From assembly GCF_023701485.1 (NCBI RefSeq), contig NZ_JAMQBK010000029.1, positions 225,708-289,707 on the forward strand: a stretch of 64,000 bases of DNA. The letters are read 5' to 3'. Each line of letters starts with the position of its first letter. Positions within the stretch are counted from its first letter, which is position 1. Of this stretch, positions 53,482-63,684 are shown one piece after another. Below the pieces are notes generated by a model. The model did not search any database and had not been told where the DNA came from. It was given only the letters and a program-made list of their open reading frames with translations. This DNA comes from Aporhodopirellula aestuarii. Its GTDB lineage: Bacteria; Planctomycetota; Planctomycetia; Pirellulales; Pirellulaceae. The position numbers were made by a program, and so were the translations under genes.

Positions 53482-56400
53482 GTGGCAAAACGATCACTGA
53501 CCCGTTGCCGTTCCCGACGCCATCAACAACGTAGGCGATGCGGATTGCAAACTTTGGAATCTCGTCGCATGCTCGCATCGGATTTCTCCTTGCAACTCTT
53601 GCACGCCAGCGACTTGGAAGGTGGCGTGGATGCCATCTCAGACGCGCCCCATTTTGCTGCGATCGTCGAATCGCTCGAAGCCCAAGCTGATGCGGACGGA
53701 CGTGGCTCGCTACTGGTTTCCGCCGGTGATAATTTCATCGGAGGTCCTTTCTTCAGCGCATCGGGTGACGCCAGTTTGCGGACGCCTTTGCAAGACGCTT
53801 ACCAAACCCTGTTTAACAACCCCGCTCTTACCAACGTTCGTGAAGATGGTGGGCGAGTCGACATCTCGATCATGAATGTGCTCGGTTTCGATGCATCGGC
53901 ACTCGGTAACCACGAGTTCGACTTTGGCAGCGACACGCTCGGCGGTTTGATCGGTACCGACATTCGCGGTGCTGGTCTTGGCGACGTGCGATGGCTGGGA
54001 GCACAATTCCCGTACCTGAGCGCCAACCTCGACTTCTCCAGCGATCCGAGTTTGTCAGGTCTGTTCACCTCAGACGTTCTGGCGACGACGGAATTTCAAG
54101 CGGACTTAAACGACTTGGCGGCCGCCGCGGCTCATGCCAAGATCGCTCCGGCGACTATCGCGAACGTTAACGGTGAATCGGTCGCAATCATCGGTGCCAC
54201 GACACAGTTGCTCAGCCAAATTTCATCACCCGGCGGGACCGTTTCCAGCGCCGGAACCAGCAACGACATGCAAGCGTTGGCTGACGTGCTGAACCCGCTG
54301 ATCGCCGATATCGCGGATGGTGAAGACGACATCGCGGGCAACGCTGATGACGTCAATAAAATCATCGTGGTCAGCCACCTGCAACAAATCTCTCTCGAAG
54401 AACAACTCGCCGGATTGTTGCACGGCGTCGACGTGATCGTCGCTGGTGGATCGGACACGTTGCTCGCCGACTCGGAGGACACGCTGCGGGCTGGCGATGT
54501 TGCCGAAGGAACCTACCCGCTGCAAACCAGCAACGCGGATAACGATCCCACTTTGATCGTCAGCACCGATGGTGAATACAGCTATGTCGGCCGGTTAGTG
54601 GTCGACTTCGACGAAAACGGTGTCGTGTTGCCAGCCATGTTGGATTCGAACGTAAGTGGCGTGTTTGCCACCGACGAAGCCGGCACGCTCGCCGTTACCG
54701 GTGCGGCAGACATCGCAACCGCGATCGCAGGTAGCACCAAAGCGACCGAGGTTAACAAGCTTGTCCAAGCCGTTCGTGGTGTGGTCACTGCGAAAGATGG
54801 CGAGATCTTTGGTGCCACGGATGTCTTCATCGAAGGACGTCGAGCCGAGATTCGTACTCAAGAAACCAACCTGGGTGACCTGACCGCGGATGCGAACCTG
54901 ATGGTCGCGCGGCAGTTGGACAATACCGTCGCGGTCTCGATTAAGAACGGTGGCGGTATCCGCGCCGCGATCGGGTCGATCGACGGTTTGACCGGCGAAA
55001 AACTTCCCACGGCAGCCAACCCCGACGCGGGTAAAGAAGCAGGCGAGATCTCGCAGTTAGATGTCGAAAACGCACTGCGGTTTGATAACGGTCTGACTTT
55101 GATGACCGTCACCGCGTTGGAACTCAAGCAATTGATCGAACACGGGGTCGCGGGAACCGATGCCGAGGGAAATGCGACTCCCGGGCAATTCCCGCAAATC
55201 GGCGGTGCTCGGTTTAGTTTCGATCCCACACGTCCCGAACAAATCCTCGATGGAGACGCGAACGTTGTGCAACAGGGCGAGCGTGTTCGCAGTTTGGTGT
55301 TGGTCGACGACTCCGGTGAAACGATCGATGTGCTGGTCCAAGACGGCCAATTGATCGGTAACCTGAATCGTGAAATCCGGATCGTGACGCTCGACTTCCT
55401 CGCCGGGATATTTTCCGGCGGTTCGCCCATCGGTGGCGACGGCTATCCTTTCCCCGCCTATGGAGACGACATGGTTCACTTGGCCGATGCGGGGCTGTCA
55501 GATGGAGCCTCCACGGTGTTCACCACCGGCCGCGAACAAGATGCATTGGCTGAATACTTGCTCGCCAATCACAATCCCGATGGTGGCACGAGCCCGTATC
55601 GCGACAGCGAAACCTCGCCTCTGCAAGATCAACGTATTCAGAATTTGGCGCTCACGCGGGATACTATCCTGACGCCATCGTCCGTCGACAGCTTCAAAAT
55701 TTCAGTCGCAGGAACCTATTCCACTGGCGTGTTCGACGGTTCGGGGGCAGAGATCGTTGCTCATGATCCCCAGTCGCAACGTGTCTTCTTCACCAACGCT
55801 GACGCAAACGAAATCGGCGTGTTGGACATCGCCGATCCGTCCGCACCCACACCGCTCTCGCCGATCACATTTCCCAGTGGCACCGGTGGCGTGAACAGCG
55901 TCGCGATTTCGGGAGGCATCGTAGCCGTCGCTGTCGCTGCACCGATCCATACCAATCCCGGTGGCGTGTTGTTCTATGACACCAACGGTGGTTTCTTGGG
56001 AAGCGTCACCGTCGGCGCACTGCCCGACTCGCTGACCTTTTCACCCGATGGCAATACCGTTGTCGTCGCTGGCGAAGGAGAACCTGACGATTTGGAAGAT
56101 CCGAACCCCACGATCGATCCGATGGGCACGATCAGCGTGATCGATCTCAACCGATTACGCAGCGAAGGTTTTATCACCGCCTTCGACGTGACGACGCTCG
56201 ACTTCACCGCATTCGACGGACAGGAAGACGCTTTGCGTGCGGCGGGCGTGCGAATTTTTCCAGGCCGATCCGCCTCGCGTGATTTGGAACCTGAATACGC
56301 CACCGTTTCGCCCGACGGAACGCGAGCCTTCGTGACGCTCCAAGAAGCCAACTCGGTCGCGGTCGTCGATTTGACGGTTCCCGAAATCATCGAGATCCAG

Positions 56401-58917
56401 CCGCTCGGGGTGAAAGATCACTCGCTGCCCGGCAACGGACTCGACCCGAGCGACCGCGACGACGCGATTGCGATCGCTCCCGTTCCGGTCTTTGGCCTGT
56501 ACATGCCCGACGCGATCACGGCATTCGAAATCGGCGGGCAAACGTATTACACCACCGCCAACGAAGGCGACTCGCGTGACTTTGACGAGGATCGTATCAA
56601 AGACATTGACCTCGATGACACCGTCTTTCCCAACGGAGCCGAACTACAGGAAGACGAATCGCTAGGTCGTTTGACGATCTCCAACATCGACGGCGACGTT
56701 GATGGTGACGGGGACTTCGATCAGTTGTTTACCTACGGCAGTCGTTCGTTCACGATTTGGGATTCATCCGGAAACGTCGTTTTCGATTCTGGCGACCAGT
56801 TTGAGCAACTCACCGCGCAGTTGGTGCCCGAGCTATTCAACAGCGCCAATGACGAAAATGAATTCGATTCTCGCAGCGATGCTAAAGGACCCGAGCCGGA
56901 AGCCATCACGACCGGCATGATCGGCGATCGGCTTTACGCTTTCATCGGATTGGAACGAACCGGCGGCGTGTTTGTTTACGACATTTCGTCCCCCGCCCAA
57001 GCCACGTTCGTGCAGTACATCAACAATCGTGACGCCGATGCCGAGGATATTGAAGAGGCCGGCGATCTCGGTGTCGAAGATTTGAAATTTGTTTCTGCCG
57101 CCGACAGCCCCAACGGTCAACCGCTATTAATCTCGGCCAATGAAGTCAGCGGCACGGTAACCATCTTTCAACTCGGGCAATCGGTCTTGGACGTCGAACT
57201 GCGAGCCGTTGCGACGCCGTCCGCTCCGGGATCCACTGCCCTGCCCGACGCGATCACCTCAAGCCCTATCGGCGGCACCTACTACGTCGAAGCATGGGTG
57301 CAAGATTTCGATAATCAGTTCTCAGGACTCGCGGGCGGTCAAATCGATATCCGCTACAACACCGACGTTGTCGATGCCGTTGACGTTTCGAATGACGACT
57401 ATGACCTGTTGCCATCGGGATCGATCGATGACGCGGCGGGGTTGATTGATGACTTGGGCGGCGGCACGTTGCAGACCGGCCAAGGCCTCGCGCCGAACTG
57501 GGTTCGTCTGGGTTATTTCAAAGTCGTCGCCACCGCGGGCGGCACCGCAACGTACACCTTGGAACAAGGTTCACTACCGTTCGCGCGGTTTGGCGGGGGC
57601 AACTTGGATCCCGGTTCGGTCGATCTGACCGATGTCGAATCCGTCCAGCACGTTCAGACCGCGATGTTGGACCTGGCTGTCGTTCGCCAAGACAGCGATC
57701 TGGATGCTGAAGGACGCGTTGCTGAACTCCCCGCGTCCGTTGGGTACGTTCATGAGTGGGAATCCTTCACCACCGAGATCTACTTAACGCCCGAATCGAA
57801 CACGCAAGCCGTCAACGCAGTCGCGTTTGATCTTGCCTACAACACGACGCTCACCAGTGCGTTAGTCTTCGAACCTGCCGCCGGATTCATTTCCGTGGGC
57901 GCCGCCGATGTCGATGACATCGCTGGATCGGTCAGCGGCATTTCGCTCGTCGCCGCGTCACCGATCTTGGCGGGTGGGCCGATCTTGTTAGGCCGCGTGC
58001 GGTTCACGCCGGGGCCAAATGACGATGCTCCCGTCGACGAAGCCACCAACCATATCGGACCGTACGATCTCGGGCTTTCGGTCCAAAACGCGACCGTGAC
58101 ATCGGGCAGCATTGTCGGCAGCGTGGGTGTCGGACAAGTTCCTGAAACCGGGATGTGGGCGGTTCCTTACGACGCCAACGACAGCGACCAAGTTGACTTC
58201 GCCGACTTCTCGATCTTTGCAGCCGCGTTCGGATCGGTTGTGTCAGGGCCAAGCGATCTGGCCGCCTGGGCTGATTTCGATGGATCGGGCATGGTCGATT
58301 TCGACGACCTCGACTTATTCGACGCCAATCACGGATTGACCGCCGCGGATGGATCGCCATTGCAATTCAGCAGCGTCTATCCAACCCCTGAACTCGCGAC
58401 TCCCACCCCGGGTGTTGCTCCGGCTTCGCTGGAGCTTCAAAAGTCACTGGCGAGCTTGGGGCCGTTCAGCAACCAACGCACGTCGACCGACGTCAATAAC
58501 GACGGCTACATCACCGCGCTGGATGCCCTCATGGTGATCAACGCATTGAACGAACCAACGGGTTTGGTGTCGCGGGCGTTCCTCGACGTCAACGACGACG
58601 GCTTCACCAGCGCCGTCGATGCGTTGCGGGTAATCAACGATCTCAACTCGGACGACGCTGACACGGGAGTGGCCGCTGAGCCGATTGTTGCGGCCACGAA
58701 TCAAACAGGCTCGACTCCGCTGGCCGAAGTCGTCGATGAGTTGCTCGGCCGAGTCGAACACGAGGCTCGCAAACAGCTCAACCTTGCGGACGATCAACCG
58801 ATCGATTTTGCCGCCTTGTCGCAAGTCGATCTGGAGACCGGAGCAGAGCGTGACGACCTCGTGGAGGTGCTCGCATCGCTCTCGTTCGATCAAGGCGAGC
58901 TGCGTCTCTTGTCGTAG
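53482..58917 (+). CDS. Secreted 5'-nucleotidase-like multidomain protein with dockerin repeats
   Basis: 1811 residues, GTG start. The N-terminus CGLQTLESRRMLA (20-32) is the planctomycete extracellular motif. Residues 35-390 are a metallophosphatase: LLHASDLEGG, SAGDNFIGG (80-88) and GNHEFDFG (142-149); the 5'-nucleotidase C-terminal domain follows (about 430-690; NLGDLTADANLMVAR, GGGIRAAIG). Then a beta-propeller-like region (about 700-1230; FSPDGNTVVVAGEGE, YATVSPDGTRAFVTL, KGPEPEAIT), a cohesin-like part and dockerin-type Ca2+ loops: DVNNDGYITALDALMVINALN and DVNDDGFTSAVDALRVINDL near 1680-1735. No membrane anchor. Likely extracellular phosphate/nucleotide scavenging on a surface complex; inference. 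Confidence 0.88.
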   Translation: MAKRSLTRCRSRRHQQRRRCGLQTLESRRMLASDFSLQLLHASDLEGGVDAISDAPHFAAIVESLEAQADADGRGSLLVSAGDNFIGGPFFSASGDASLRTPLQDAYQTLFNNPALTNVREDGGRVDISIMNVLGFDASALGNHEFDFGSDTLGGLIGTDIRGAGLGDVRWLGAQFPYLSANLDFSSDPSLSGLFTSDVLATTEFQADLNDLAAAAAHAKIAPATIANVNGESVAIIGATTQLLSQISSPGGTVSSAGTSNDMQALADVLNPLIADIADGEDDIAGNADDVNKIIVVSHLQQISLEEQLAGLLHGVDVIVAGGSDTLLADSEDTLRAGDVAEGTYPLQTSNADNDPTLIVSTDGEYSYVGRLVVDFDENGVVLPAMLDSNVSGVFATDEAGTLAVTGAADIATAIAGSTKATEVNKLVQAVRGVVTAKDGEIFGATDVFIEGRRAEIRTQETNLGDLTADANLMVARQLDNTVAVSIKNGGGIRAAIGSIDGLTGEKLPTAANPDAGKEAGEISQLDVENALRFDNGLTLMTVTALELKQLIEHGVAGTDAEGNATPGQFPQIGGARFSFDPTRPEQILDGDANVVQQGERVRSLVLVDDSGETIDVLVQDGQLIGNLNREIRIVTLDFLAGIFSGGSPIGGDGYPFPAYGDDMVHLADAGLSDGASTVFTTGREQDALAEYLLANHNPDGGTSPYRDSETSPLQDQRIQNLALTRDTILTPSSVDSFKISVAGTYSTGVFDGSGAEIVAHDPQSQRVFFTNADANEIGVLDIADPSAPTPLSPITFPSGTGGVNSVAISGGIVAVAVAAPIHTNPGGVLFYDTNGGFLGSVTVGALPDSLTFSPDGNTVVVAGEGEPDDLEDPNPTIDPMGTISVIDLNRLRSEGFITAFDVTTLDFTAFDGQEDALRAAGVRIFPGRSASRDLEPEYATVSPDGTRAFVTLQEANSVAVVDLTVPEIIEIQPLGVKDHSLPGNGLDPSDRDDAIAIAPVPVFGLYMPDAITAFEIGGQTYYTTANEGDSRDFDEDRIKDIDLDDTVFPNGAELQEDESLGRLTISNIDGDVDGDGDFDQLFTYGSRSFTIWDSSGNVVFDSGDQFEQLTAQLVPELFNSANDENEFDSRSDAKGPEPEAITTGMIGDRLYAFIGLERTGGVFVYDISSPAQATFVQYINNRDADAEDIEEAGDLGVEDLKFVSAADSPNGQPLLISANEVSGTVTIFQLGQSVLDVELRAVATPSAPGSTALPDAITSSPIGGTYYVEAWVQDFDNQFSGLAGGQIDIRYNTDVVDAVDVSNDDYDLLPSGSIDDAAGLIDDLGGGTLQTGQGLAPNWVRLGYFKVVATAGGTATYTLEQGSLPFARFGGGNLDPGSVDLTDVESVQHVQTAMLDLAVVRQDSDLDAEGRVAELPASVGYVHEWESFTTEIYLTPESNTQAVNAVAFDLAYNTTLTSALVFEPAAGFISVGAADVDDIAGSVSGISLVAASPILAGGPILLGRVRFTPGPNDDAPVDEATNHIGPYDLGLSVQNATVTSGSIVGSVGVGQVPETGMWAVPYDANDSDQVDFADFSIFAAAFGSVVSGPSDLAAWADFDGSGMVDFDDLDLFDANHGLTAADGSPLQFSSVYPTPELATPTPGVAPASLELQKSLASLGPFSNQRTSTDVNNDGYITALDALMVINALNEPTGLVSRAFLDVNDDGFTSAVDALRVINDLNSDDADTGVAAEPIVAATNQTGSTPLAEVVDELLGRVEHEARKQLNLADDQPIDFAALSQVDLETGAERDDLVEVLASLSFDQGELRLLS

Positions 58918-58935
58918 CAGATTCAGCCCACGTTG

Positions 58936-58958
58936 GGCCGGACCAAACGTGTCCGGCC
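58936..58958 (+). terminator. Strong hairpin after the large secreted-protein gene
   Basis: GGCCGGAC (58936-58943) pairs with GTCCGGCC (58951-58958) around a seven-base loop, 18 bases after the stop codon. The stem is GC-rich but the U tract is only TT. Confidence 0.6.
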
Positions 58959-58976
58959 TTCGTTCATGCTGGATGC

Positions 58977-59258
58977 ATGAACCGAGGACGAGGCCGTCGC
59001 CGTTTTTTATCTGCCGAAGACGTGGCGACGTTAATGGAGGAAACGCGTTTGCAGATCGCCAAGAATTTGGGAGTTTCCCCGGACCGGATCCGTTATGGGC
59101 CGATGGAGAACGGCCACCCCGGCCGCTTCAACACACGGGGAGACCACTGGCAGATTCATTACCAAGGCGAGTGGAAAGAGCTGCCGTGGCATTACGACGG
59201 CCCCCTCCAAGTCACCCGTGAAACCGTCCGCGCCTGGTACGGAGCCAGCGAGAGGTGA
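58977..59258 (+). CDS. Small hypothetical protein
   Basis: 93 residues, not recognised. Basic N-terminus (MNRGRGRRRFLSAEDVATLMEETRLQ), then IAKNLGVSPDRIRYGP and a Trp-rich end (HWQIHYQGEWKELPWHYDGP). No signal peptide. Starts at an ATG 60 bases after the large gene, past a likely terminator. Composition is protein-like and the codon use is like its neighbours, hence moderate confidence. Confidence 0.5.
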   Translation: MNRGRGRRRFLSAEDVATLMEETRLQIAKNLGVSPDRIRYGPMENGHPGRFNTRGDHWQIHYQGEWKELPWHYDGPLQVTRETVRAWYGASER

Positions 59259-59360
59259 AGGGTGCGTGTCGGAGGCTGGTTGTGCAGGTGGGGCTCGGTT
59301 GTGAGTAGAATGCGGGTGTCTTGAAAGCGTCTTGTCCCCACCCACGCCGAAGGTGATGCT

Positions 59361-61451
59361 GTGTTTCTGTGTTGCAATGCTTCTCCGTTCGTTCCCCGCC
59401 CGCAGCAAGATCGCTTGGTTGCCGTCTGGTTGTCTGTGTGTCTCGCCGCCGTGGGTGCAACCCATGCCGGATCGGTGTTGGGGCAGGAATCGGAGCAACC
59501 GCCAGCCGAGCGAACGGCTGCGGTGGTCGCGGAGGGCGAAATCACGGATGTGACCCTCTTCCGCGATTCCGCTTTGGTTACCCGCTCGGTCGCGTTGACG
59601 GCTGATCAACCGCTCGGTCCCGGCGCACACGAAGTCCTTGTCACGGGGTTGCCGGAGCAACTGATCGTTTCAAGTGTGTTTGCTGAGGGGAGTGACTCGA
59701 TCTCGATTCGTGCGGTCCGAGTCGTGCAAGAACCGATCGGCGAATCCGCACGAGACGAAGTTCAGGAGCTCGACAATCGACTCGAGGAAATCGGGTTGGA
59801 GCTGGCGCGGTTGGCGAAGGCCCGCGAGGTTGCCCAAAGGAATCTCACAACGCTCGATCAAATGATCGCGTTTACCCGGCACGCAGCGGATACGGATTTG
59901 AACGCGGGCGTCTTGGACGCCGAAGCGATGACCCATCTGTTGACCTATTCCATGCGTCAGCGGGCGGAGCTGAATGAATCACTCTTCGATTTCGAAAACG
60001 AGACCAATGAACTCAACGAACATCGAACGCAAGTCACTCGGGAGCGGTCTCGATTGACCGATGGCAGCCGGAACACACGATACGAAGCACGCGTGTTTAT
60101 CGATGTCGCGGAGGACGGTGCGGTTGCCGATGATTCCGATGAAACCGCGGACGAGTCCCAGGCGAAACCAGACGTCATCCGGCTGAGTTATTCGGTGGGC
60201 GGTTGTGGCTGGACGCCTCAATACACGATGAGTGGCAAGATCGATTCGGATCAGGTGACGATGCGATACGGAGCCGTTATCGGCCAGCTCAGTGGTGAGT
60301 CTTGGGATCGCGTTCGGTTGACGCTTTCGACGACATCGCCGCTCGCCTCCGCATCGGGGCCGAGTCTCGCACCGCTGCGAGTCCGGGCTACCTACGCGTC
60401 GAACCAATCAGACGATGGTCTCGATGATCCGTTTGGCGACGAAATGGGCATGGGCATGGGGATGAACCAGCAATCATTGGCGCCGCCACAGGCGATGCCG
60501 AGTCAGATGGAAGGCAGCGGTATCATGTACGGCAAAAATACGTCGGTTTTGCAGAGCAGGATGTCGTCGTTGCGGCAACAGCAGCAGAGCGTCGAACAGG
60601 CCAGTGGTAAGGGCGGGAAAGCGGATCAGGGAATCGCCCGCGACATGCAGCTCAACCGCATCGCCGACGAGATGCAAAATCTCGAGTTCATGGCGTCGGC
60701 TCGGAAGGCACGCGGACTCGCGTCGGACGCATCCGATGAAGTCGCCACCCAGACGTACGTGCTCGATGGGCCGGTCAGTCTCGAATCTCGCCGCGAGCAG
60801 CAACTCGTCGAGATTGTTGAAAAGGATCTCACCGGCGAGCTTTATCACGTGGCGATCCCGCTGCTGAGTAGTTTTGCGTACCGCGAAGCGGAGTTGGTGA
60901 ACGAGTTGCCATTCGGGCTGCTCAGCGGACCGGCTTCGATCTATCTCGATGATCGTTTTGTGGGAACGATGACGGTTCCAACGACCGCGAGTGGTCAGAA
61001 ATTATTGATCGGTTTTGGCGCCGACGGGCAGGTCCGAACGCGGCGAGAATTGGTCGACAAGAGCGACGCGATCCAAGGCGGCAACCGCAAACTCGGCTTC
61101 GAATATCGACTGGTGCTTAGTAATTTCAAAGATCGCGAGCTGAGCGTCCGGTTGCTCGATCGAATTCCGCTGAGCGGTCAGGCCGAGCAAATTCGAGTCG
61201 AGCTCGGCGAGGTGACCGCCCCGCTCAGTAACGACAGGTTATTTGAACGGATGCAAAAACCTTACGGTCTGTTGCGATGGGATTTGACGCTCGGCGCGTC
61301 GACTCATGGCAGTGAAGCGACGGACGTCAAATACGGTTATTCGGTGGAGTTCGACCGCAGCCGCGTGTTGTCGGTCGAGCCGACGACGGAGGAAGAGGTG
61401 TCAGATTTCAATCTGCCCGGTGGCATGGGGGGTGGCATGGGCGGCAGTTGA
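59361..61451 (+). CDS. DUF4139 / mucoidy-inhibitor MuiA-like protein
   Basis: 696 residues from a GTG start. A signal-like stretch (VAVWLSVCLAAVGATHAGSVLGQ) leads to ITDVTLFRDSALVTRSVALTADQPLGPGAHEVLVTGLPEQL, typical of the DUF4140 N-terminal domain, a coiled coil (about 130-215), then the DUF4139 body: IRLSYSVGGCGWTPQYTMSG, WDRVRLTLSTTSP, KLGFEYRLVLSNFKDRELSVRLLDRIPLS, and LLRWDLTLGA. There is a Met/Gly-rich insert (GDEMGMGMGMNQQ) and a Gly/Met tail (LPGGMGGGMGGS). The family is found in bacteria and fungi with no proven role. A weak hairpin (61460-61477) follows it. Confidence 0.8.
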   Translation: MFLCCNASPFVPRPQQDRLVAVWLSVCLAAVGATHAGSVLGQESEQPPAERTAAVVAEGEITDVTLFRDSALVTRSVALTADQPLGPGAHEVLVTGLPEQLIVSSVFAEGSDSISIRAVRVVQEPIGESARDEVQELDNRLEEIGLELARLAKAREVAQRNLTTLDQMIAFTRHAADTDLNAGVLDAEAMTHLLTYSMRQRAELNESLFDFENETNELNEHRTQVTRERSRLTDGSRNTRYEARVFIDVAEDGAVADDSDETADESQAKPDVIRLSYSVGGCGWTPQYTMSGKIDSDQVTMRYGAVIGQLSGESWDRVRLTLSTTSPLASASGPSLAPLRVRATYASNQSDDGLDDPFGDEMGMGMGMNQQSLAPPQAMPSQMEGSGIMYGKNTSVLQSRMSSLRQQQQSVEQASGKGGKADQGIARDMQLNRIADEMQNLEFMASARKARGLASDASDEVATQTYVLDGPVSLESRREQQLVEIVEKDLTGELYHVAIPLLSSFAYREAELVNELPFGLLSGPASIYLDDRFVGTMTVPTTASGQKLLIGFGADGQVRTRRELVDKSDAIQGGNRKLGFEYRLVLSNFKDRELSVRLLDRIPLSGQAEQIRVELGEVTAPLSNDRLFERMQKPYGLLRWDLTLGASTHGSEATDVKYGYSVEFDRSRVLSVEPTTEEEVSDFNLPGGMGGGMGGS

Positions 61452-61560
61452 TGTGGGGCGGGCGAGGTCAATCGCCCCTTCAGCGAGGCGTCTCGATTAG
61501 GATACGATGTCGATTCCTCACGCATCGCACGCTTACGTTTTCGCAATAGGTTGAGTTTTC

Positions 61561-63684
61561 ATGTCGTCGCCCGTGGTGGATGTCACCCTTTGGCAAGGCC
61601 AACAGGAGTGTTGGATCGGCGAATCGGGATTGCCGCTGGAGATCGGGCGGCAGTCGCGTGAGGAGGAAAATGCGATCCTGCGGAAGGTACAGGATCTCGG
61701 CAATCAGTATCGCATCGCGATTGCCCCCATCACCTCGCTCGGGTTGCCGCGTCATGCGCTGAGTGTCTCGATGACCAGCGACGGGAAGCTCGAAGTCAAA
61801 AATTTGCACGCCCGATCGACGTTCCAGATCGCTTCAGATCCGGTGCCGGTCATGCCCAAGGCGACGGTGCAGCACGATCGCGAGTTCACCATTCTGCTGC
61901 CCGAGAATCTGATCGTGAAAATCGTGTTGTGCACGAGTCTTTCCAGCAAGTTGTCTGATTCGGGAAACGATTTCGGCTCGCAGGGCTCGGCTTCCTTCCG
62001 CACGATCTCTCCTGATTCGAAGCGTCCGCTCTCGCCCAACCCGGACCTTTTCCAGGCCGACTTCACGATGCCGATGAATCCGGGTGCGAGCTTCATTCGC
62101 ACCTTCACCGAGGATTCGAACCCCAATCGTGGCCACGCCGCCGTTGATTTGGTCCGGCAAGCGCTCGCGGTCGTCAAAAAATCGGCGGGGAGCGATGAGT
62201 TTTTTGATACCGCCGTGAAAAGCGTCGCGGGGATGATCGAATTGGACCGTGCGTACGTGTTGATGCGTGAAGATGATTCGAAGTGGTGGGTCCGTGCTCA
62301 TTACGATCAACGTTCCAGCGAAGCGAGTGAGTCCGGCCTCCTGAAATCAGGTTTATCGGACACGGATCTCGAGCATCGTGCCCGTTCGAGCAACGATGAA
62401 ACCGTCGAGGATTCGAAAGCGGCGAAAGGTGATTCGGCATCCTCGTCGACACAACGTAGCCCACGGCTCGACGTGCCTTTGCCGTCGGGCAGTCGGTTGT
62501 TGTTGCAGCGGGTGCTGCAGAAACGAGAGACGGTGATGTACGAACCGGAGAGTTACAAACACACCATCGGGTCGTCGATCATGTTGCTCGACCGCGCGGT
62601 GGCCTCTCCGATCTTTGACGAGCATGGGGCCGTTATCGGTGCCCTCTACGGCGACCGCAGTTACGGAACGATGCATGCCGATACGCCGATCGGCGATCTC
62701 GAGGCGACGCTACTCGAAGTCATGGCTGGCGCGGTATCCGCCGGTATCGGACGCCAACGCCAGGAGGCGATCCAGGCTTCGATGACGCAGTTCTTTTCGC
62801 CCGCGATCACGCAGCGTTTGCAACAGAATGAAGACTTGTTGACCGGTCGCGACGCGGAGGTCTCGGTGTTGTTCTGTGACATTCGCGGCTTCAGCGCGAT
62901 CACCGAACGGGTTGGTCCTGAAAAAACGATCGAGTGGATCAACGACGTGCTGACGCAATTGAGTCTGTGTGTGACCCGCACCGACGGTGTGTTGGTTGAT
63001 TACGTCGGCGACGAATTGATGGCGATGTGGGGCGCTCCCGCCGAGCAACCCGACCACGCCCGCCGGGCTTGCAGCGCCGCGTGCCGGATGCTGAAACAAA
63101 TCGAACCGCTGCGGGAACGTTGGAAAGAAATTACCCCGGAACGGTTCGGAGTCGGGATCGGCATCAATACCGGGATGGCCCGAGTCGGAAACACCGGTTC
63201 ACGGGTGAAATTTAAATACGGGCCGCTGGGCAATACCGTCAACATCGCCAGCCGCGTGCAAGGGATCACCAAAAAATTTGGGGTCTCGGCGTTGATCACG
63301 AAAGCCACCTGTGAGGCTCTCGCTCGCACGGAGCTGATTCACCCGGTAGCGACGGGCGACGAGGGAAACGAGTCGGAATGCGACCAGCCGATGCAGACGA
63401 GGCGGTTAGCGGATGTCCGTCCGCTCGGTGTCAAAGAGATCGTCGAAATTTATGAGCTGCACAGCGGTAACGAGCCGGCGTGGAGAGCGATGGCGGATCG
63501 CTACGAATCGGCCCTGCGATCGTTCCATCATTCCGACCTCACGGCGGCGGCTCGCGAATTGGCGTCGCTCGTGCATGAGCATCCCGGTGACACGCCGAGC
63601 GTCGTGCTGCTTGGTCGGGTCGTCGACGCGATCACCAACCAGACGAAGACCGTCAATCCGGTGATGGAAATGCAGTCGAAGTGA
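61561..63684 (+). CDS. FHA-GAF-class III adenylate/guanylate cyclase
   Basis: 707-residue signalling protein. Residues 1-130: FHA-like (LPLEIGRQSREEEN, LPRHALSVSMTSDGKLEVKNLHAR), which would bind phosphothreonine. About 190-400: GAF (VRQALAVVKKSAGSDEFFDTAVKSVAGMIELDRAYVLM...) with LDRAVASPIFDEHGAVIGALYGDRS. About 430-620: cyclase core: SVLFCDIRGFSAITERVG (metal Asp), VDYVGDELMAMWGAP (metal Asp) and KYGPLGNTVNIASRVQGITKKFG (transition-state Asn/Arg). The usual base-selecting Lys of the KYIGD motif is Asp here (VDYVGD). No membrane helix. Makes cAMP or cGMP if active. It could be fed by Ser/Thr kinases through the FHA domain. Confidence 0.92.
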   Translation: MSSPVVDVTLWQGQQECWIGESGLPLEIGRQSREEENAILRKVQDLGNQYRIAIAPITSLGLPRHALSVSMTSDGKLEVKNLHARSTFQIASDPVPVMPKATVQHDREFTILLPENLIVKIVLCTSLSSKLSDSGNDFGSQGSASFRTISPDSKRPLSPNPDLFQADFTMPMNPGASFIRTFTEDSNPNRGHAAVDLVRQALAVVKKSAGSDEFFDTAVKSVAGMIELDRAYVLMREDDSKWWVRAHYDQRSSEASESGLLKSGLSDTDLEHRARSSNDETVEDSKAAKGDSASSSTQRSPRLDVPLPSGSRLLLQRVLQKRETVMYEPESYKHTIGSSIMLLDRAVASPIFDEHGAVIGALYGDRSYGTMHADTPIGDLEATLLEVMAGAVSAGIGRQRQEAIQASMTQFFSPAITQRLQQNEDLLTGRDAEVSVLFCDIRGFSAITERVGPEKTIEWINDVLTQLSLCVTRTDGVLVDYVGDELMAMWGAPAEQPDHARRACSAACRMLKQIEPLRERWKEITPERFGVGIGINTGMARVGNTGSRVKFKYGPLGNTVNIASRVQGITKKFGVSALITKATCEALARTELIHPVATGDEGNESECDQPMQTRRLADVRPLGVKEIVEIYELHSGNEPAWRAMADRYESALRSFHHSDLTAAARELASLVHEHPGDTPSVVLLGRVVDAITNQTKTVNPVMEMQSK

